DNA of 64,000 nt from Granulicatella adiacens ATCC 49175 (GCF_025150565.1 NZ_CP102283.1:248001-312000), one strand, 5' to 3'; positions 16,824 to 25,877 are shown, counted from the first letter of the stretch. Notes: generated by a model from the sequence alone, not told the origin. Program-made: numbers and translations.

Positions 16824-18158
16824 ATGTCTACACATAAAAAAGTATCACTTTCAGAAGTGAATCAATCGATAGAAACTCCTAATAATAATCATTTTTTGCA
16901 AAACTTATTTGCCTTCTTAGGACCAGGTGCTCTTGTAGCGGTAGGGTACATGGATCCAGGAAACTGGATAACGAGTGTGGTTGGAGGAGCTTCTTATAAA
17001 TACACATTGCTCTTTGTTATTCTTGTTTCGTCATTAATTGCGATGCAGTTGCAACAAATGTCTGGGAAACTAGGAATTGTGACACGAATGGACTTAGCGC
17101 AAGCGACGGCTCATCATGCACCTAAATGGTTGCGTCATATTTTATGGGTGATTGTCGAGTTAGCGCTGATGGCCACTGATTTAGCGGAAGTGCTAGGGTC
17201 GGCCATTGCACTGAACCTCTTGTTTGGCATTCCAATTATGGGAGCCATCTTTATTACCGTTCTAGACGTATTTTTATTGTTAGGAATTATGAAGATGGGA
17301 TTCAAGAAAATCGAAGCGATTGTATCGACCTTGATTTTTACGATTCTTTTGATTTTCGTGTATCTTGTAGCGTTAGCAGACCCAAGTATCTCTGGAATTT
17401 TCCAAGGATTCTTACCGACAGCGCAGTTGTTTGATAAGACAGCTCCAGGGCACGAGAGTATATTAACATTAGCGCTCGGGATTGTTGGGGCAACGGTCAT
17501 GCCACATAACTTATACTTGCATTCGTCACTGTCTCAAACAAGAAAAGTCGATTACAATGATCCAAACGATATTCGTAAAGCGGTTCGTTTTATGACATGG
17601 GATTCGAACATTCAGTTAAGTTTAGCATTCATTGTGAACTCGCTGTTATTGATTTTAGGAGCCGCATTGTTCTTCGGCCATGCTTCTGAAATCTCAGCCT
17701 TCTCGCAAATGTACAATGCGTTGCAAGATTCAAAAATTGCTGGGGCAGTCGCAAGTTCCACTCTTTCGACTCTGTTTGCGGTCGCTCTGTTAGCTAGTGG
17801 TCAAAATTCAACCATTACGGGAACGTTGACTGGACAAATCGTGATGGAAGGCTTCTTGCATATGAAATTACCACAATGGATTATCCGACTCGTAACACGA
17901 TTGTTTGCGTTGTTACCTGTGATTGTAGTGGCAATCCTCTTTGGGGCACAGGAAAAAACATTGGACCAACTCTTGGTCTATTCACAAGTATTCTTATCAG
18001 TGGCGTTACCATTTTCAATCTTCCCGTTGATTTACTTCACTTCAAAGAAATCACTCATGGGAGAATTCACCAACGCCAAATGGAATACTTTCCTTGGATA
18101 CGCGGTAGCAATTATCCTAACCATCCTAAACTTTAAGTTAATTATTGATTTATTCTAA
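16824..18158 (+). CDS. mntH: Nramp-family divalent metal (Mn2+/Fe2+) transporter
   Basis: This proton-coupled importer of 444 residues has about eleven helices. The metal-binding motifs are intact: YMDPGNW in helix 1 (about residue 44) and TVMPHNLYLHSSL in helix 6 (about 223). The conserved Nramp family transport signature GQNSTITGTLTGQ is also present. AAAGGAGG precedes the ATG. It is monocistronic between a terminator and its own downstream hairpin. Mn2+ uptake is the usual role in lactic acid bacteria. Iron cannot be excluded. Confidence 0.93.
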   Translation: MSTHKKVSLSEVNQSIETPNNNHFLQNLFAFLGPGALVAVGYMDPGNWITSVVGGASYKYTLLFVILVSSLIAMQLQQMSGKLGIVTRMDLAQATAHHAPKWLRHILWVIVELALMATDLAEVLGSAIALNLLFGIPIMGAIFITVLDVFLLLGIMKMGFKKIEAIVSTLIFTILLIFVYLVALADPSISGIFQGFLPTAQLFDKTAPGHESILTLALGIVGATVMPHNLYLHSSLSQTRKVDYNDPNDIRKAVRFMTWDSNIQLSLAFIVNSLLLILGAALFFGHASEISAFSQMYNALQDSKIAGAVASSTLSTLFAVALLASGQNSTITGTLTGQIVMEGFLHMKLPQWIIRLVTRLFALLPVIVVAILFGAQEKTLDQLLVYSQVFLSVALPFSIFPLIYFTSKKSLMGEFTNAKWNTFLGYAVAIILTILNFKLIIDLF

Positions 18159-18162
18159 AACG

Positions 18163-18191
18163 AAACGGGCATCTTCGGGTGCTCGTTTTTT
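18163..18191 (+). terminator. Rho-independent terminator of mntH
   Basis: ACGGGCA and TGCTCGT (one G-T pair) form the stem, with a TCTTCGGG loop region and a T6 tail. Confidence 0.78.
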
Positions 18192-18510
18192 GTTTGGAAG
18201 GCTTTCAATATAAAGCTTCCTCAAATACATAGATGTAGGTGAAAATTTTCATAGGAAAACTCCTAATCTTCACAGAAGTTTTGTTGTATTTTTCAAGAGA
18301 ATAGGATAGATTATAAGTGAGAAGAATGGAACCGCATTCAAAAGACAATGCAGTTTCTATACAGAAAAGAAGCATGGAGAAATCATCCAAAGAACAATGG
18401 CACATAAAAAATCGTTGAACCTTAAGACATAAGATGTAGAGGAGAAAATATTGGTCCAAAGCAAAGGGATATAGTTGTCATCCTTAAGAAGAGAGAATGG
18501 AGACATTAGG
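18192..18510. other. Intergenic region without a supported gene
   Basis: This 319-nt AT-rich stretch holds the leader of the C39-like lipoprotein gene. A possible -10 (TATAAG, 18312-18317) has no convincing -35. A minus-strand frame here begins at a TTG without a ribosome site. I see no repeat or RNA structure. Confidence 0.5.
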
Positions 18511-19299
18511 ATGAAAAAGAGTCTTATTTTGCTGCTATGTATGAATGTGTTGCTATTATCGTCTTGCAAGTCTCCTAGTGAACAAAACAAGACAACGACC
18601 TTGGATACTTCTATAGAAACCTCAACTACAAAGCAAGTGACAGAGCAATCGCAAACGAGTGAAACAACGACTGCCGTGCCAGTGACTACCCAAGAAACAC
18701 AAAACGAAACCACAACCGAGTCTGTGGCCCCAACGCCTCAACGACGTAAGAAGATTTTAGCCGTTACTCCGCAAATTCAAGAAGAATGGTATTTCTGCGC
18801 TCCAGCAACGGTGAGTATGATTCTTTCCACTCAGGGGAAATTCGTTTCTCAGCGACAACTGGCACAGGAGATGGGAACTTATGTACCTTTTGGAACGCAT
18901 AATAAAGACGCCATTCGTGTGTTGAATCAGTATTTATTTGGCTATTCGGTGCCTAAGGAAGGACAGGCCGGATATCGCCTAGCTTCTGTCACGAATGCAA
19001 GTCCAAATTCTGAAGAGATGAGACTATTCAAGGAGCGTATTCGCAAAAATATTGATGATGGCTATCCAATGTATTACACTTTTACCCTTTCCAAAATTTA
19101 TCCTGGAAAAAATGGGGAGCATAATGTGATTGGAATTGGATATGAATTGACCCCAGACGGGAAGGATATTTCAGCGATTTATTATTTAGATTCCATGACA
19201 CATGAACAAGATCCTGTCTATGGCGGTTTAAAAAAGGTGACGCCAGAAGAGCTGCTGGAAGCAATGGCGGCTTGCGAGGAACCTAATTATGCTTGGTAA
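18511..19299 (+). CDS. C39-like (papain-fold) cysteine peptidase lipoprotein
   Basis: The signal peptide ends in the lipobox LLLSSCKS (about residues 13-20), followed by a Thr-rich linker to about residue 80. The globular part matches the peptidase_C39-like family. It has the catalytic Cys in EEWYFCAPATVSMIL (about 98), the His in GEHNVIGIGYE and the Asp/Asn position in YYLDSM. It is therefore probably an active, membrane-anchored extracellular enzyme of unknown substrate. The ATG at 18511 opens a clean signal peptide. An in-frame extension to 18475 would add charged residues ahead of it. It lies 51 nt before a second Thr-rich lipoprotein gene. Confidence 0.78.
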   Translation: MKKSLILLLCMNVLLLSSCKSPSEQNKTTTLDTSIETSTTKQVTEQSQTSETTTAVPVTTQETQNETTTESVAPTPQRRKKILAVTPQIQEEWYFCAPATVSMILSTQGKFVSQRQLAQEMGTYVPFGTHNKDAIRVLNQYLFGYSVPKEGQAGYRLASVTNASPNSEEMRLFKERIRKNIDDGYPMYYTFTLSKIYPGKNGEHNVIGIGYELTPDGKDISAIYYLDSMTHEQDPVYGGLKKVTPEELLEAMAACEEPNYAW

Positions 19300-19350
19300 G
19301 AGAATGATGAAATAAAAATAGGATTAGAAGGAAAGTGAGAGGAAACATCA

Positions 19351-20256
19351 ATGAAAAATTTTTCTAGAACAATAAAAATAGGTTTATGTGCGGCAACGCT
19401 AGTGACATTAGCTGGATGTGCACAGACATTAGTAAGATCCGAGTCGAAAAGTGTGACGGAAACAACTGCTCCATCGACAACTGTCGCAAGCACAAAGCAG
19501 GAAACGCCGCAATGGGTGGCATCGTATACGAATCTGTCGAACCAGAGCAGTATGGATGAAGTGAAGGCGTTACTCTCTGCTTACATCGATAAAGAGAGTG
19601 TAGAATCGTTCTTAAAATTGGTGAATGAGTACAATGAAATTGTCGGTGAGACGGGCCTGCAAGGAGATTTTGCGTCTTTCACCAAAACAGAGTATGATGT
19701 AGAGAAAATCAGTAATCTCTGGAATGCGAAGATGGGTGATTTTGTCGGAACGAACTGCCGCATTAATACTTATGCATTATTGAAAAATAGCATTGAGATT
19801 CCTCCGATTGAAAAAGATGATACGCTCCTTTTCATTGATAATGACGCCATTGACAAAGGGAAGTTATTTAGCTTTGAGGATAAAGAGGCGTTAAATCGAT
19901 TATTCTCGAGAGTAAAAACAGAAGCAACAACTGATGTAAAAGTACATGCTGCAAAAATGGAGCAATTCCTCTCTCAGTTCAAATTTAATGAGAATGCACG
20001 AATGCTTTCCGTAGTGATTCATGATAATCTGGATGGCGAGTCTCTCTTTATTGGCCATGTCGGTGTATTAGTGCCAACGAGTGACGGTTTCCTTTTCGTT
20101 GAGAAGTTAACGTTTGAGGAGCCGTATCAAGCGATTAAATTTGCTTCCAAAGAAGATGTTTACAAGTATCTTTCAACGAAATATCAAGACTATACTGGGG
20201 AAGACTTAGCAAAACCATTCATTATGGATAACAATAAATGGGTAGAAATGAAGTAA
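19351..20256 (+). CDS. DUF4300-family lipoprotein
   Basis: A lipobox TLAGCAQ (about residue 23) and Thr/Ser linker lead to a domain starting WVASYTNLSNQSSMDEVKALL. This pattern is known from streptococcal DUF4300 lipoproteins, along with GTNCRINTYALLK, DNDAI and FIGHVGVLVPTSDGFLFVEKL. The last block resembles an NlpC/papain-like His region, and GTNCR could be its nucleophile, so a hidden cysteine-hydrolase fold is possible. GAGAGGAAA precedes the start. Its function is unknown. It sits between the C39-like lipoprotein and a TfoX-domain gene. Confidence 0.75.
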   Translation: MKNFSRTIKIGLCAATLVTLAGCAQTLVRSESKSVTETTAPSTTVASTKQETPQWVASYTNLSNQSSMDEVKALLSAYIDKESVESFLKLVNEYNEIVGETGLQGDFASFTKTEYDVEKISNLWNAKMGDFVGTNCRINTYALLKNSIEIPPIEKDDTLLFIDNDAIDKGKLFSFEDKEALNRLFSRVKTEATTDVKVHAAKMEQFLSQFKFNENARMLSVVIHDNLDGESLFIGHVGVLVPTSDGFLFVEKLTFEEPYQAIKFASKEDVYKYLSTKYQDYTGEDLAKPFIMDNNKWVEMK

Positions 20257-20311
20257 AAATAAGTTATTCGTCTTGGCATAGAATCTGGAAGTAACGAGGG
20301 AGGGTGAAAGG

Positions 20312-20632
20312 ATGGCTTCTAGCAAGGAATACTTAGCCTATATTTTAGAACAATTATCAGAATTAGAGGATATCCGCTATCGCGCAATGATGGGGGAATA
20401 TATTTTGTATTACCGGGAAAAGGTTGTCGGTGGAATTTATGATGATCGATTCCTAATCAAAAATGTGAAATCTGCAAGAGAACGCATGCTTGACGCTTCA
20501 TTGGAACGTCCATATGATGGGGCAAAAGAAATGCTTCTGGTGGAAAATGTAGAAGATAAGGAGTTCTTAACAGATTTGTTTAAGGCTATCTATGATGAAC
20601 TGCCGGCTCCCAAACCCAAGAAAAAGAAATGA
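20312..20632 (+). CDS. TfoX/Sxy N-terminal domain protein
   Basis: The 106-residue product matches the TfoX N-terminal domain: SELEDIRYRAMMGEYILYYREKVVGGIYDDRFLIK, followed by a Lys-rich tail. In Gammaproteobacteria such domains belong to a competence regulator. In Firmicutes they occur as small stand-alone proteins of unknown role, so no competence function is claimed. GAGGGAGGGTGAAAGG precedes the start. It is probably cotranscribed with the DUF4300 gene. Confidence 0.8.
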   Translation: MASSKEYLAYILEQLSELEDIRYRAMMGEYILYYREKVVGGIYDDRFLIKNVKSARERMLDASLERPYDGAKEMLLVENVEDKEFLTDLFKAIYDELPAPKPKKKK

Positions 20633-20763
20633 AGCCTGAGAGATAGGGCTCGTCTCTTTAAAAAGTTGGCTTTTGCAACACTATCCTCAACTTGAAAGCA
20701 GGCTTTGAAATTTTTCTAGAAAATGAAGAAGACCATATTAAGGTTTGTAAATGATAAAGTTTT

Positions 20764-20797
20764 AAAAACAGTAAATCGAAAGATTTGCTGTTTTTTT
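20764..20797 (+). terminator. Rho-independent terminator
   Basis: AACAGTAAATC and GATTTGCTGTT pair around GAAA, followed by a T run. It separates the TfoX-like gene from the TetR operon. Confidence 0.85.
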
Positions 20798-20808
20798 GAT
20801 GCAAAATT

Positions 20809-20875
20809 CGACTATAAGTCGATTTTGTTGACAAAGATTCCAGGGAGGAGGTATTCTAAAACCGACCAGAAGTCG
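20809..20875 (+). promoter_or_regulatory. Promoter of the TetR operon flanked by two near-identical operators
   Basis: TTGACA (20828-20833) and TATTCT (20852-20857) are 18 bp apart. CGACTATAAGTCG (20809-20821) lies just upstream of the -35 and CGACCAGAAGTCG (20863-20875) just past the start point. Both are CGAC-N5-GTCG inverted repeats, the size expected for a TetR dimer. This is a classic autoregulated layout. Confidence 0.75.
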
Positions 20876-20891
20876 AGAAAGGAGAATGGAC

Positions 20892-21497
20892 ATGAAAAAA
20901 GGTGAAAAAAGAAAGCAAGAACTTTTAAAAATTGCCTATCAATTATTTATTGAAAAAGGCTACGAGAACACAAGCGTTGACGAAATTATTGCAACAGCGG
21001 GAATTGCTAAAGGAACCTACTATTATTATTTTCCAAGTAAAGAGGCGACACTTGAAGCGGTAATTGAACTCATGATTCATGAAGAAGTACAAAGAGCGAA
21101 AGAAGTATTACAAAGCTCTTTACCTGTTTCACAAAAATTTATTGCGGTGATTGCAGCCTTTCGCCCTACTGAAAATGAAGCGGGAATCGCAAAAACAATT
21201 GATGCAACAGAAAACCTCCTCATGCATAATCGAGTAAATCAACGGATTACCAAAGAAGCGATTCCGTTTCTTGTAGAAGTTACTAAAGAAGGCATAGAAA
21301 AGAAAGTTTTTGACTGCAATCATATTGAAGAACGCGTGAAAATGTTACTAATCTTGGGACAACAAGCTTTTGATGAAGGGAAGTACACTCATAAAGATGT
21401 AGAAGTGTATATCGATATAGCCGAGAAAACACTAGGTGCAAAACGTGGAACGATGAAGTTTATAGGAGATATTATTGCTAACCGAAAGAAGGCGTAA
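20892..21497 (+). CDS. TetR/AcrR-family transcriptional regulator
   Basis: The N-terminal helix-turn-helix is clear: LLKIAYQLFIEKGYENTSVDEIIATAGIAKGTYYYYF. The remaining 140 residues are the variable ligand-binding part. The ATG at 20892 is seven bases after AGGAG; the ATG at 20886 is too close. The gene is followed after 3 nt by a CPBP membrane protease and an MFS exporter. It probably represses all three through the paired CGAC/GTCG sites and is released by whatever the exporter pumps. Confidence 0.88.
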   Translation: MKKGEKRKQELLKIAYQLFIEKGYENTSVDEIIATAGIAKGTYYYYFPSKEATLEAVIELMIHEEVQRAKEVLQSSLPVSQKFIAVIAAFRPTENEAGIAKTIDATENLLMHNRVNQRITKEAIPFLVEVTKEGIEKKVFDCNHIEERVKMLLILGQQAFDEGKYTHKDVEVYIDIAEKTLGAKRGTMKFIGDIIANRKKA

Positions 21498-21500
21498 AAA

Positions 21501-22361
21501 ATGGATAATAAAGAAACCTATACTTATAGACCTGTTCGTTTTTATATACTCGTATTCGCTTTAACATGGGGATTTTGGTTTTTAGCAGGAACTTTTCAAA
21601 ATAAAGATTTGATGATGACATTTATGTTACTGGGGTTATTAATGCCTGCTTTGATAGCAATTACTACCGTCTTTACATCTAAAAGCAAGGTTTTAAAAGA
21701 AGATTTTATACGAAAAATCATCGGTTTTTATCGTATAAAACCAAGTGTTCTTTTGAAAGCCATTATCATTTATGGTTTGGTAATTCTAGCTTCTATTGCT
21801 ACTTCCGTTTTATTTGGAGGAACTTTAAACCAACTCACTTTTACAGAAGATTTTTCGTTTTCTGTAGCAGGAACTCCCGCTCTTCTTACATTGATTCTTG
21901 CCTCTGTCATTGAAGAGGTCGGATGGAGAGGATACGGAGAAGATGCGGTTGGACAATATCATAGTTGGTTTAAAGAGTCTGTTCTGTTTGGGTTCATTTG
22001 GTCAGCTTGGCATCTTCCGTTATTTTGGGTTCCTGGAACGTATCATCATGGATTAACTGAAATGGGAGTGTTTTATGTTCTGAACTTTCTAGTAAGCGTG
22101 ATGCCATTTGTTTTTATACAAACATGGGTTTATGTAAAGAATAACAGAAGTATGATAGCAACCATTATTTTTCATTTATTTGTGAATCTCATGCAAGAAA
22201 AAATTGCTATGACGCCTCAAACGAAATGTATTCAAACGATTTTTATCACGATAGCAGGAGTTCTAGTAGTTCTAATGAATCGGGAACTGTTCTTTGAAAC
22301 AGAGCATGTGGGACGATTGCTCGAAAGTCAGTTTAAGGAGGCCGACGTGAATGAGTCGTAA
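21501..22361 (+). CDS. CPBP (CAAX-type) intramembrane metalloprotease
   Basis: The 286-residue polytopic protein shows the three family motifs: SVIEEVGWRGYGED (EExxxR, about residue 138), FIWSAWHLPLFWVPG (second motif His, about 172) and IIFHLFVNL (third His). In Lactobacillales, CPBP proteins often protect against self-made bacteriocins or mature peptides, but no peptide gene is seen here. It overlaps the MFS gene by 11 nt and follows the TetR gene directly, so the three form one operon. Confidence 0.85.
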   Translation: MDNKETYTYRPVRFYILVFALTWGFWFLAGTFQNKDLMMTFMLLGLLMPALIAITTVFTSKSKVLKEDFIRKIIGFYRIKPSVLLKAIIIYGLVILASIATSVLFGGTLNQLTFTEDFSFSVAGTPALLTLILASVIEEVGWRGYGEDAVGQYHSWFKESVLFGFIWSAWHLPLFWVPGTYHHGLTEMGVFYVLNFLVSVMPFVFIQTWVYVKNNRSMIATIIFHLFVNLMQEKIAMTPQTKCIQTIFITIAGVLVVLMNRELFFETEHVGRLLESQFKEADVNES

Positions 22362-23598
22362 TTTTAAGAAATTTCTTCTGCTCTGGGTAGGAGAGTTTAT
22401 CTCATCAATCGGAGGTGGACTCACTAGTTTTGGGCTTGGAGTCTATATTTTCAATCAAACAGGGAGCGCAGCAAGCATGGGGGTCGTCACCTTATTAGGC
22501 TTTTTACCGACATTACTTTTAGGCGTTCCAGCTGGAGTGTTAGCGGACCGATATGATCGTAGGCTTCTTATGATGATTGGGGACGGGCTCTCAGCGATTG
22601 GAGTGATTTATATTCTCGTCTCCATGTGGATGCAAGAAGTGACACTATGGCAAATTTGCATCGGAGTGATGATTAGTTCTGTATTTTCAGCACTTCTAGA
22701 TCCTTCTTATAAGGCTACGATTACCGACCTTCTGACGAAAGAGGAGTTCTCTAAAGCAAGCGGACTTGTTTCTCTTGCTGGAAGTGCGAGGTATCTTTTG
22801 TCGCCGATGATTGCAGGTCTCCTTTTGTCGATTGGCGATGTTAAATGGCTTCTCATCATAGATATTTGTACTTTTTTTCTAACCGTGTTTGCCGCAGCAG
22901 TTGTAAGACGCGGGACTCCTTCAAATGTCTCACAAGAACCGCAAAATTTTTTTAAAAGTCTAAAAGATGGGTGGACAGTTGTTCGTTCTAGAAGAAGTGT
23001 GCTTGCTTTAGTATTTGCTTCTTCTTTCTTAACGCTGTTCATGGGTGTCTTTCAAATTTTAGTGGAACCTTTTGTTTTGTCTTTTTCTAACGCGCAAACT
23101 TTAGGAGTTACAGAGTCAATATGCGCGAGTGGGATGCTTGTGACTGCGGTTTTCTTGGGAGTTAAAGGAATCAAAAAAGAATACATCAAAGCATTGAAAA
23201 TATCGCTTGGCTTAGCGGGATTGTTTATGGCCATTGTAGGTTTTTCATGGCAAATTGAACTCCTCTGTTTCTTTGGATTTTTATTCTTTTCTACCTTGCC
23301 TGTAGCAAATAACTGTTTAGATTACCTCATCCGTATTAATATCCCTCAAGATGTTCAAGGTCGAGCTTGGGGAATTATTGGTTTCATTTCTCAAATGGGA
23401 TATGTAGTAGCCTATGCCACAGCTGGACTTGTAGCAGATACATTAGGAACTTTGACAGGGAAAGGGGTCGGTAGTGGAGCAGCAATGGGGATTATCATCT
23501 CTGGAATTCTACTGATGTTCTTTTCGATTTGGTTATTTTCTCAAAAAGATATCAAAAAAGTCGAGGACGAAGAGATGACTTCAGTATTAGGGAAATAA
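22351..23598 (+). CDS. MFS transporter, macrolide/drug-efflux-like
   Basis: The 415-residue protein has twelve predicted helices and the MFS loop motif GVPAGVLADRYDRRLLMMIGD (helix 2-3). LLDPSYKATITDLLTKEEFSKASGL resembles the MefA/EnrY-type efflux group. It starts in the last codons of the CPBP gene after AAGGAGG. Under a TetR repressor it is most likely an exporter of a toxic compound. The substrate is unknown and no drug resistance is claimed. Confidence 0.85.
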   Translation: MSRNFKKFLLLWVGEFISSIGGGLTSFGLGVYIFNQTGSAASMGVVTLLGFLPTLLLGVPAGVLADRYDRRLLMMIGDGLSAIGVIYILVSMWMQEVTLWQICIGVMISSVFSALLDPSYKATITDLLTKEEFSKASGLVSLAGSARYLLSPMIAGLLLSIGDVKWLLIIDICTFFLTVFAAAVVRRGTPSNVSQEPQNFFKSLKDGWTVVRSRRSVLALVFASSFLTLFMGVFQILVEPFVLSFSNAQTLGVTESICASGMLVTAVFLGVKGIKKEYIKALKISLGLAGLFMAIVGFSWQIELLCFFGFLFFSTLPVANNCLDYLIRINIPQDVQGRAWGIIGFISQMGYVVAYATAGLVADTLGTLTGKGVGSGAAMGIIISGILLMFFSIWLFSQKDIKKVEDEEMTSVLGK

Positions 23599-23601
23599 AA
23601 G

Positions 23602-23630
23602 TTATTCCTGCCTAAGTTTTTTGTTATAAT
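23602..23630 (+). promoter_or_regulatory. Promoter for the Imm5-like/GNAT/S66 genes
   Basis: TTATTC (23602-23607), 17 bp and TATAAT (23625-23630) precede the conserved hypothetical gene. Confidence 0.6.
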
Positions 23631-23665
23631 GACGATATAGTTTAAAGAGATTTGAGGCGAAACAA

Positions 23666-24205
23666 ATGAAGCCGGAAGAGTATTCTTGGAATGAGTGGGA
23701 GCGAAATCGTTATATCAATGGGGACGTGAAGGTTCCGTCTGAATATAAAATTAAAGTCACCGATATCCCCCAGAAGAGGCTGGAGTTAGAAAAGCTCCTT
23801 GAACAATTACCGCATAAAGAGATTGCGCGTTGGGCTGTTGAAAATGCCCGTAGGTTTATAGAGGATATTGAAAACTTTGCTGATAAGGAATCTATTCTAG
23901 AGGAAACTTTGAATGTATTTCAACAGCGACTTGAGGGTAAGATAAGCGCCTATCAGCTTTGTCAAGCAGGATTTTTAGCCAACACTTTATCAAAGCGGTC
24001 GAAGGCGGATATCAGTAAGTTTGCTGCCAGAGTGTACGCGCAAGCCATAGCGTCGGCTCATATGAGAGGACATGCGATGGTTTCTTCTGATTATGCAATC
24101 AAAGTCATCCAACTGAAGGATCCAAAAGATTTAGACCGAGTAAGAGTGGAAAGAGAGAGACAAATTTCATTAGCGCAAGACTTTTTAAAGAAAGTAGGAT
24201 ACTAA
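23666..24205 (+). CDS. Conserved helical protein, Imm5-like
   Basis: The 179-residue product is nearly all alpha-helical, with an Ala/Arg-rich core (IARWAVENARRFIEDI, KFAARVYAQAIASAHMRGHAMVSSDYAIKVIQL). The paired helices and the AxAxAHMRGH segment resemble the putative immunity protein group Imm5. That match is by pattern only, and no toxin gene is adjacent. Two bases separate it from a GNAT gene, so they are coexpressed. It could equally be a housekeeping protein of unknown role. Confidence 0.55.
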   Translation: MKPEEYSWNEWERNRYINGDVKVPSEYKIKVTDIPQKRLELEKLLEQLPHKEIARWAVENARRFIEDIENFADKESILEETLNVFQQRLEGKISAYQLCQAGFLANTLSKRSKADISKFAARVYAQAIASAHMRGHAMVSSDYAIKVIQLKDPKDLDRVRVERERQISLAQDFLKKVGY

Positions 24206-24207
24206 AG

Positions 24208-24678
24208 ATGAACATGAGTATTAGAGAAATTATAGATAAAAAGGAAAAAGAATCGATTTCAAAAGAAGTTTTATATGATCTTCCAGAATGGTTTGGCATG
24301 CCAGAAAGCACGCAGGAATATGTCGATGATGCGATGGATAAGCCGTTTCTAGCTTGTTTTGTAGAGGATAAGCTCGCAGGATATGTTGTGTTGAATGCTA
24401 CGAGTGAGGATTGTGCAGATATTTTTGTGATGGGAGTCAAAAAGGAATTTCACCGCAAAGGAATCGGCCAAAAATTAAATGAGGCGTATGAACAACTAGC
24501 CAGGAAATTAGGGTACACTTATTCTCAAGTGAAGACTGTGAAAATGGGACATTACGAGCAGTATGATCGCACGAATCTTTTTTATAAGGCGATGGGGTAT
24601 AAGGAGTTAGAATGCTTCCCGACATTGTGGGATGAATGGAATCCGTGTCAAATCTATATTAAATATTTAGGGGAATGA
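24208..24678 (+). CDS. GNAT-family N-acetyltransferase
   Basis: The 156-residue protein has the acetyl-CoA-binding motif VKKEFHRKGIGQKLNEAYEQLA (R/Q-x-x-G-x-G/A) after beta-4 (DIFVMGV), and ends TNLFYKAMGYKELECF, typical of the family. The substrate is unknown. It starts two bases after the Imm5-like gene. Confidence 0.82.
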   Translation: MNMSIREIIDKKEKESISKEVLYDLPEWFGMPESTQEYVDDAMDKPFLACFVEDKLAGYVVLNATSEDCADIFVMGVKKEFHRKGIGQKLNEAYEQLARKLGYTYSQVKTVKMGHYEQYDRTNLFYKAMGYKELECFPTLWDEWNPCQIYIKYLGE

Positions 24679-24721
24679 AGCGGAAGATTACAACAGAAAA
24701 TAGGACACAGAGGAGAATTCG

Positions 24722-25756
24722 ATGAAAGTAAAGAAGATTGGTATCGTCAGTTTGTCTAGCGGAATTTTAGGGGAGAGTTTCATTCAACATGAACTCAATC
24801 TTGGGAAGAAACGATTAGAAGAATATGGGATAGAAGTTGTATTTTTACCTCATGCATTAAAAGGGCTAGAATTTATAAAGCAACATCCCGAATGTAGAGC
24901 GCAAGACTTACTAACCGCTTTTCAGGATGATTCGATAGATATGATTTTATGTGCCATTGGTGGAGATGATACGTACCGACTACTCCCTTATTTATTTGAA
25001 CAAGACGCGCTTAAAAAGGTTGCCAAGCAAAATATCTTTCTAGGTTTCTCAGATACGACCATCAATCATTTGATGTTGCATAAGGTGGGCATTCGCAGTT
25101 TCTATGGGCAAGCGTTTTTGCCAGATGTGTGTGAACTTTCGAAGGAAATGCTTTCGTATACAAAATCGTATTTTGAGGAATTACTGACAACGGGAAGAAT
25201 TAAAGAAATCAGGCCGAGCGACATCTGGGTTCAAGAAAGAGAAGACTTTAGTGAAAAAGGACTAGGGGTTTCGATGCCAAGTTTTCCAAATCACGGGTTT
25301 GAGTTGCTTTCAGGGGCTGCTCAGTTTAAAGGGCAAATCCTAGGAGGGTGTTTGGAATCCATGTCGGAATGTCTCGAAAATTCAAGTTATGAGGATATGG
25401 TTCGCCTCGTGCAGCAGTATCAACTATTTCCTACTTTAGAAGAATGGAAAGGAAAAATTTTGCTTCTAGAGACGAGTGAAGAACAACCGACTCCTGAACA
25501 CTTCCAAAAGATGATTCAAACGCTAGAACGCTACGGACTTTTTGATGTGGTGTCTGGTGTGCTTGTTGGAAAACCACAAAATGAAACTTACTATGATGAG
25601 TATAAAGAGATTCTTCTGTCAGAATTAGGGGAGAAGCAGCTACCCATTGTCTACAATATCAATGTTGGACATGCGACACCTCGTTGTATTATTCCTTTTG
25701 GGATTGAAGCTCAAGTGGATGTAGACGACCAATTGATTCGTTTTATCTATGAATAA
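24722..25756 (+). CDS. S66-family peptidase (LD-carboxypeptidase/MccF-like)
   Basis: The 344-residue length and the blocks AIGGDDTYRLLPYL (about 79-91), LGFSDTTINHLMLHKVG, GGCLESM, LLLETSEE (Glu, about 246) and NVGHATPRCIIPFG (His, about 315) define a family S66 serine peptidase. Members trim murein tetrapeptides or inactivate microcin-type peptidyl-nucleotides. In this copy the position where the nucleophile Ser is normally found appears to be Thr84 (GGDDT). It may be active with Thr or altered in function. GAGGAG precedes the ATG. A terminator follows. Confidence 0.82.
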   Translation: MKVKKIGIVSLSSGILGESFIQHELNLGKKRLEEYGIEVVFLPHALKGLEFIKQHPECRAQDLLTAFQDDSIDMILCAIGGDDTYRLLPYLFEQDALKKVAKQNIFLGFSDTTINHLMLHKVGIRSFYGQAFLPDVCELSKEMLSYTKSYFEELLTTGRIKEIRPSDIWVQEREDFSEKGLGVSMPSFPNHGFELLSGAAQFKGQILGGCLESMSECLENSSYEDMVRLVQQYQLFPTLEEWKGKILLLETSEEQPTPEHFQKMIQTLERYGLFDVVSGVLVGKPQNETYYDEYKEILLSELGEKQLPIVYNINVGHATPRCIIPFGIEAQVDVDDQLIRFIYE

Positions 25757-25778
25757 TAAAATTACAGAACTGAGAGTA

Positions 25779-25824
25779 ATGAAGCAGACTCAAATGCGGA
25801 AGAGGAGTCTGCTTTCATTTTTTT
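25779..25824 (+). terminator. Rho-independent terminator
   Basis: ATGAAGCAGACTC pairs with GAGTCTGCTTTCAT (one bulge), followed by T7, after the S66 gene. Confidence 0.85.
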
Positions 25825-25848
25825 AAAACAGTCCCCAAGATGTATTTA

Positions 25849-25877
25849 CTGACAAATGGGAATAGAAATGCCATAAT
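25849..25877 (+). promoter_or_regulatory. Promoter for tag and rhodanese genes
   Basis: CTGACA (25849-25854), 17 bp and CATAAT (25872-25877) each match five of six consensus bases. Confidence 0.6.

Noticed and set aside
18205-18459. Minus-strand 84-codon frame in the gap after mntH
   Set aside because: TTG start without a ribosome site and low-complexity AT-rich codons. Treated as intergenic.
20723-20905. 60-codon plus-strand frame before the TetR gene
   Set aside because: It spans the terminator, promoter and both operators, so it cannot be a plausible gene.
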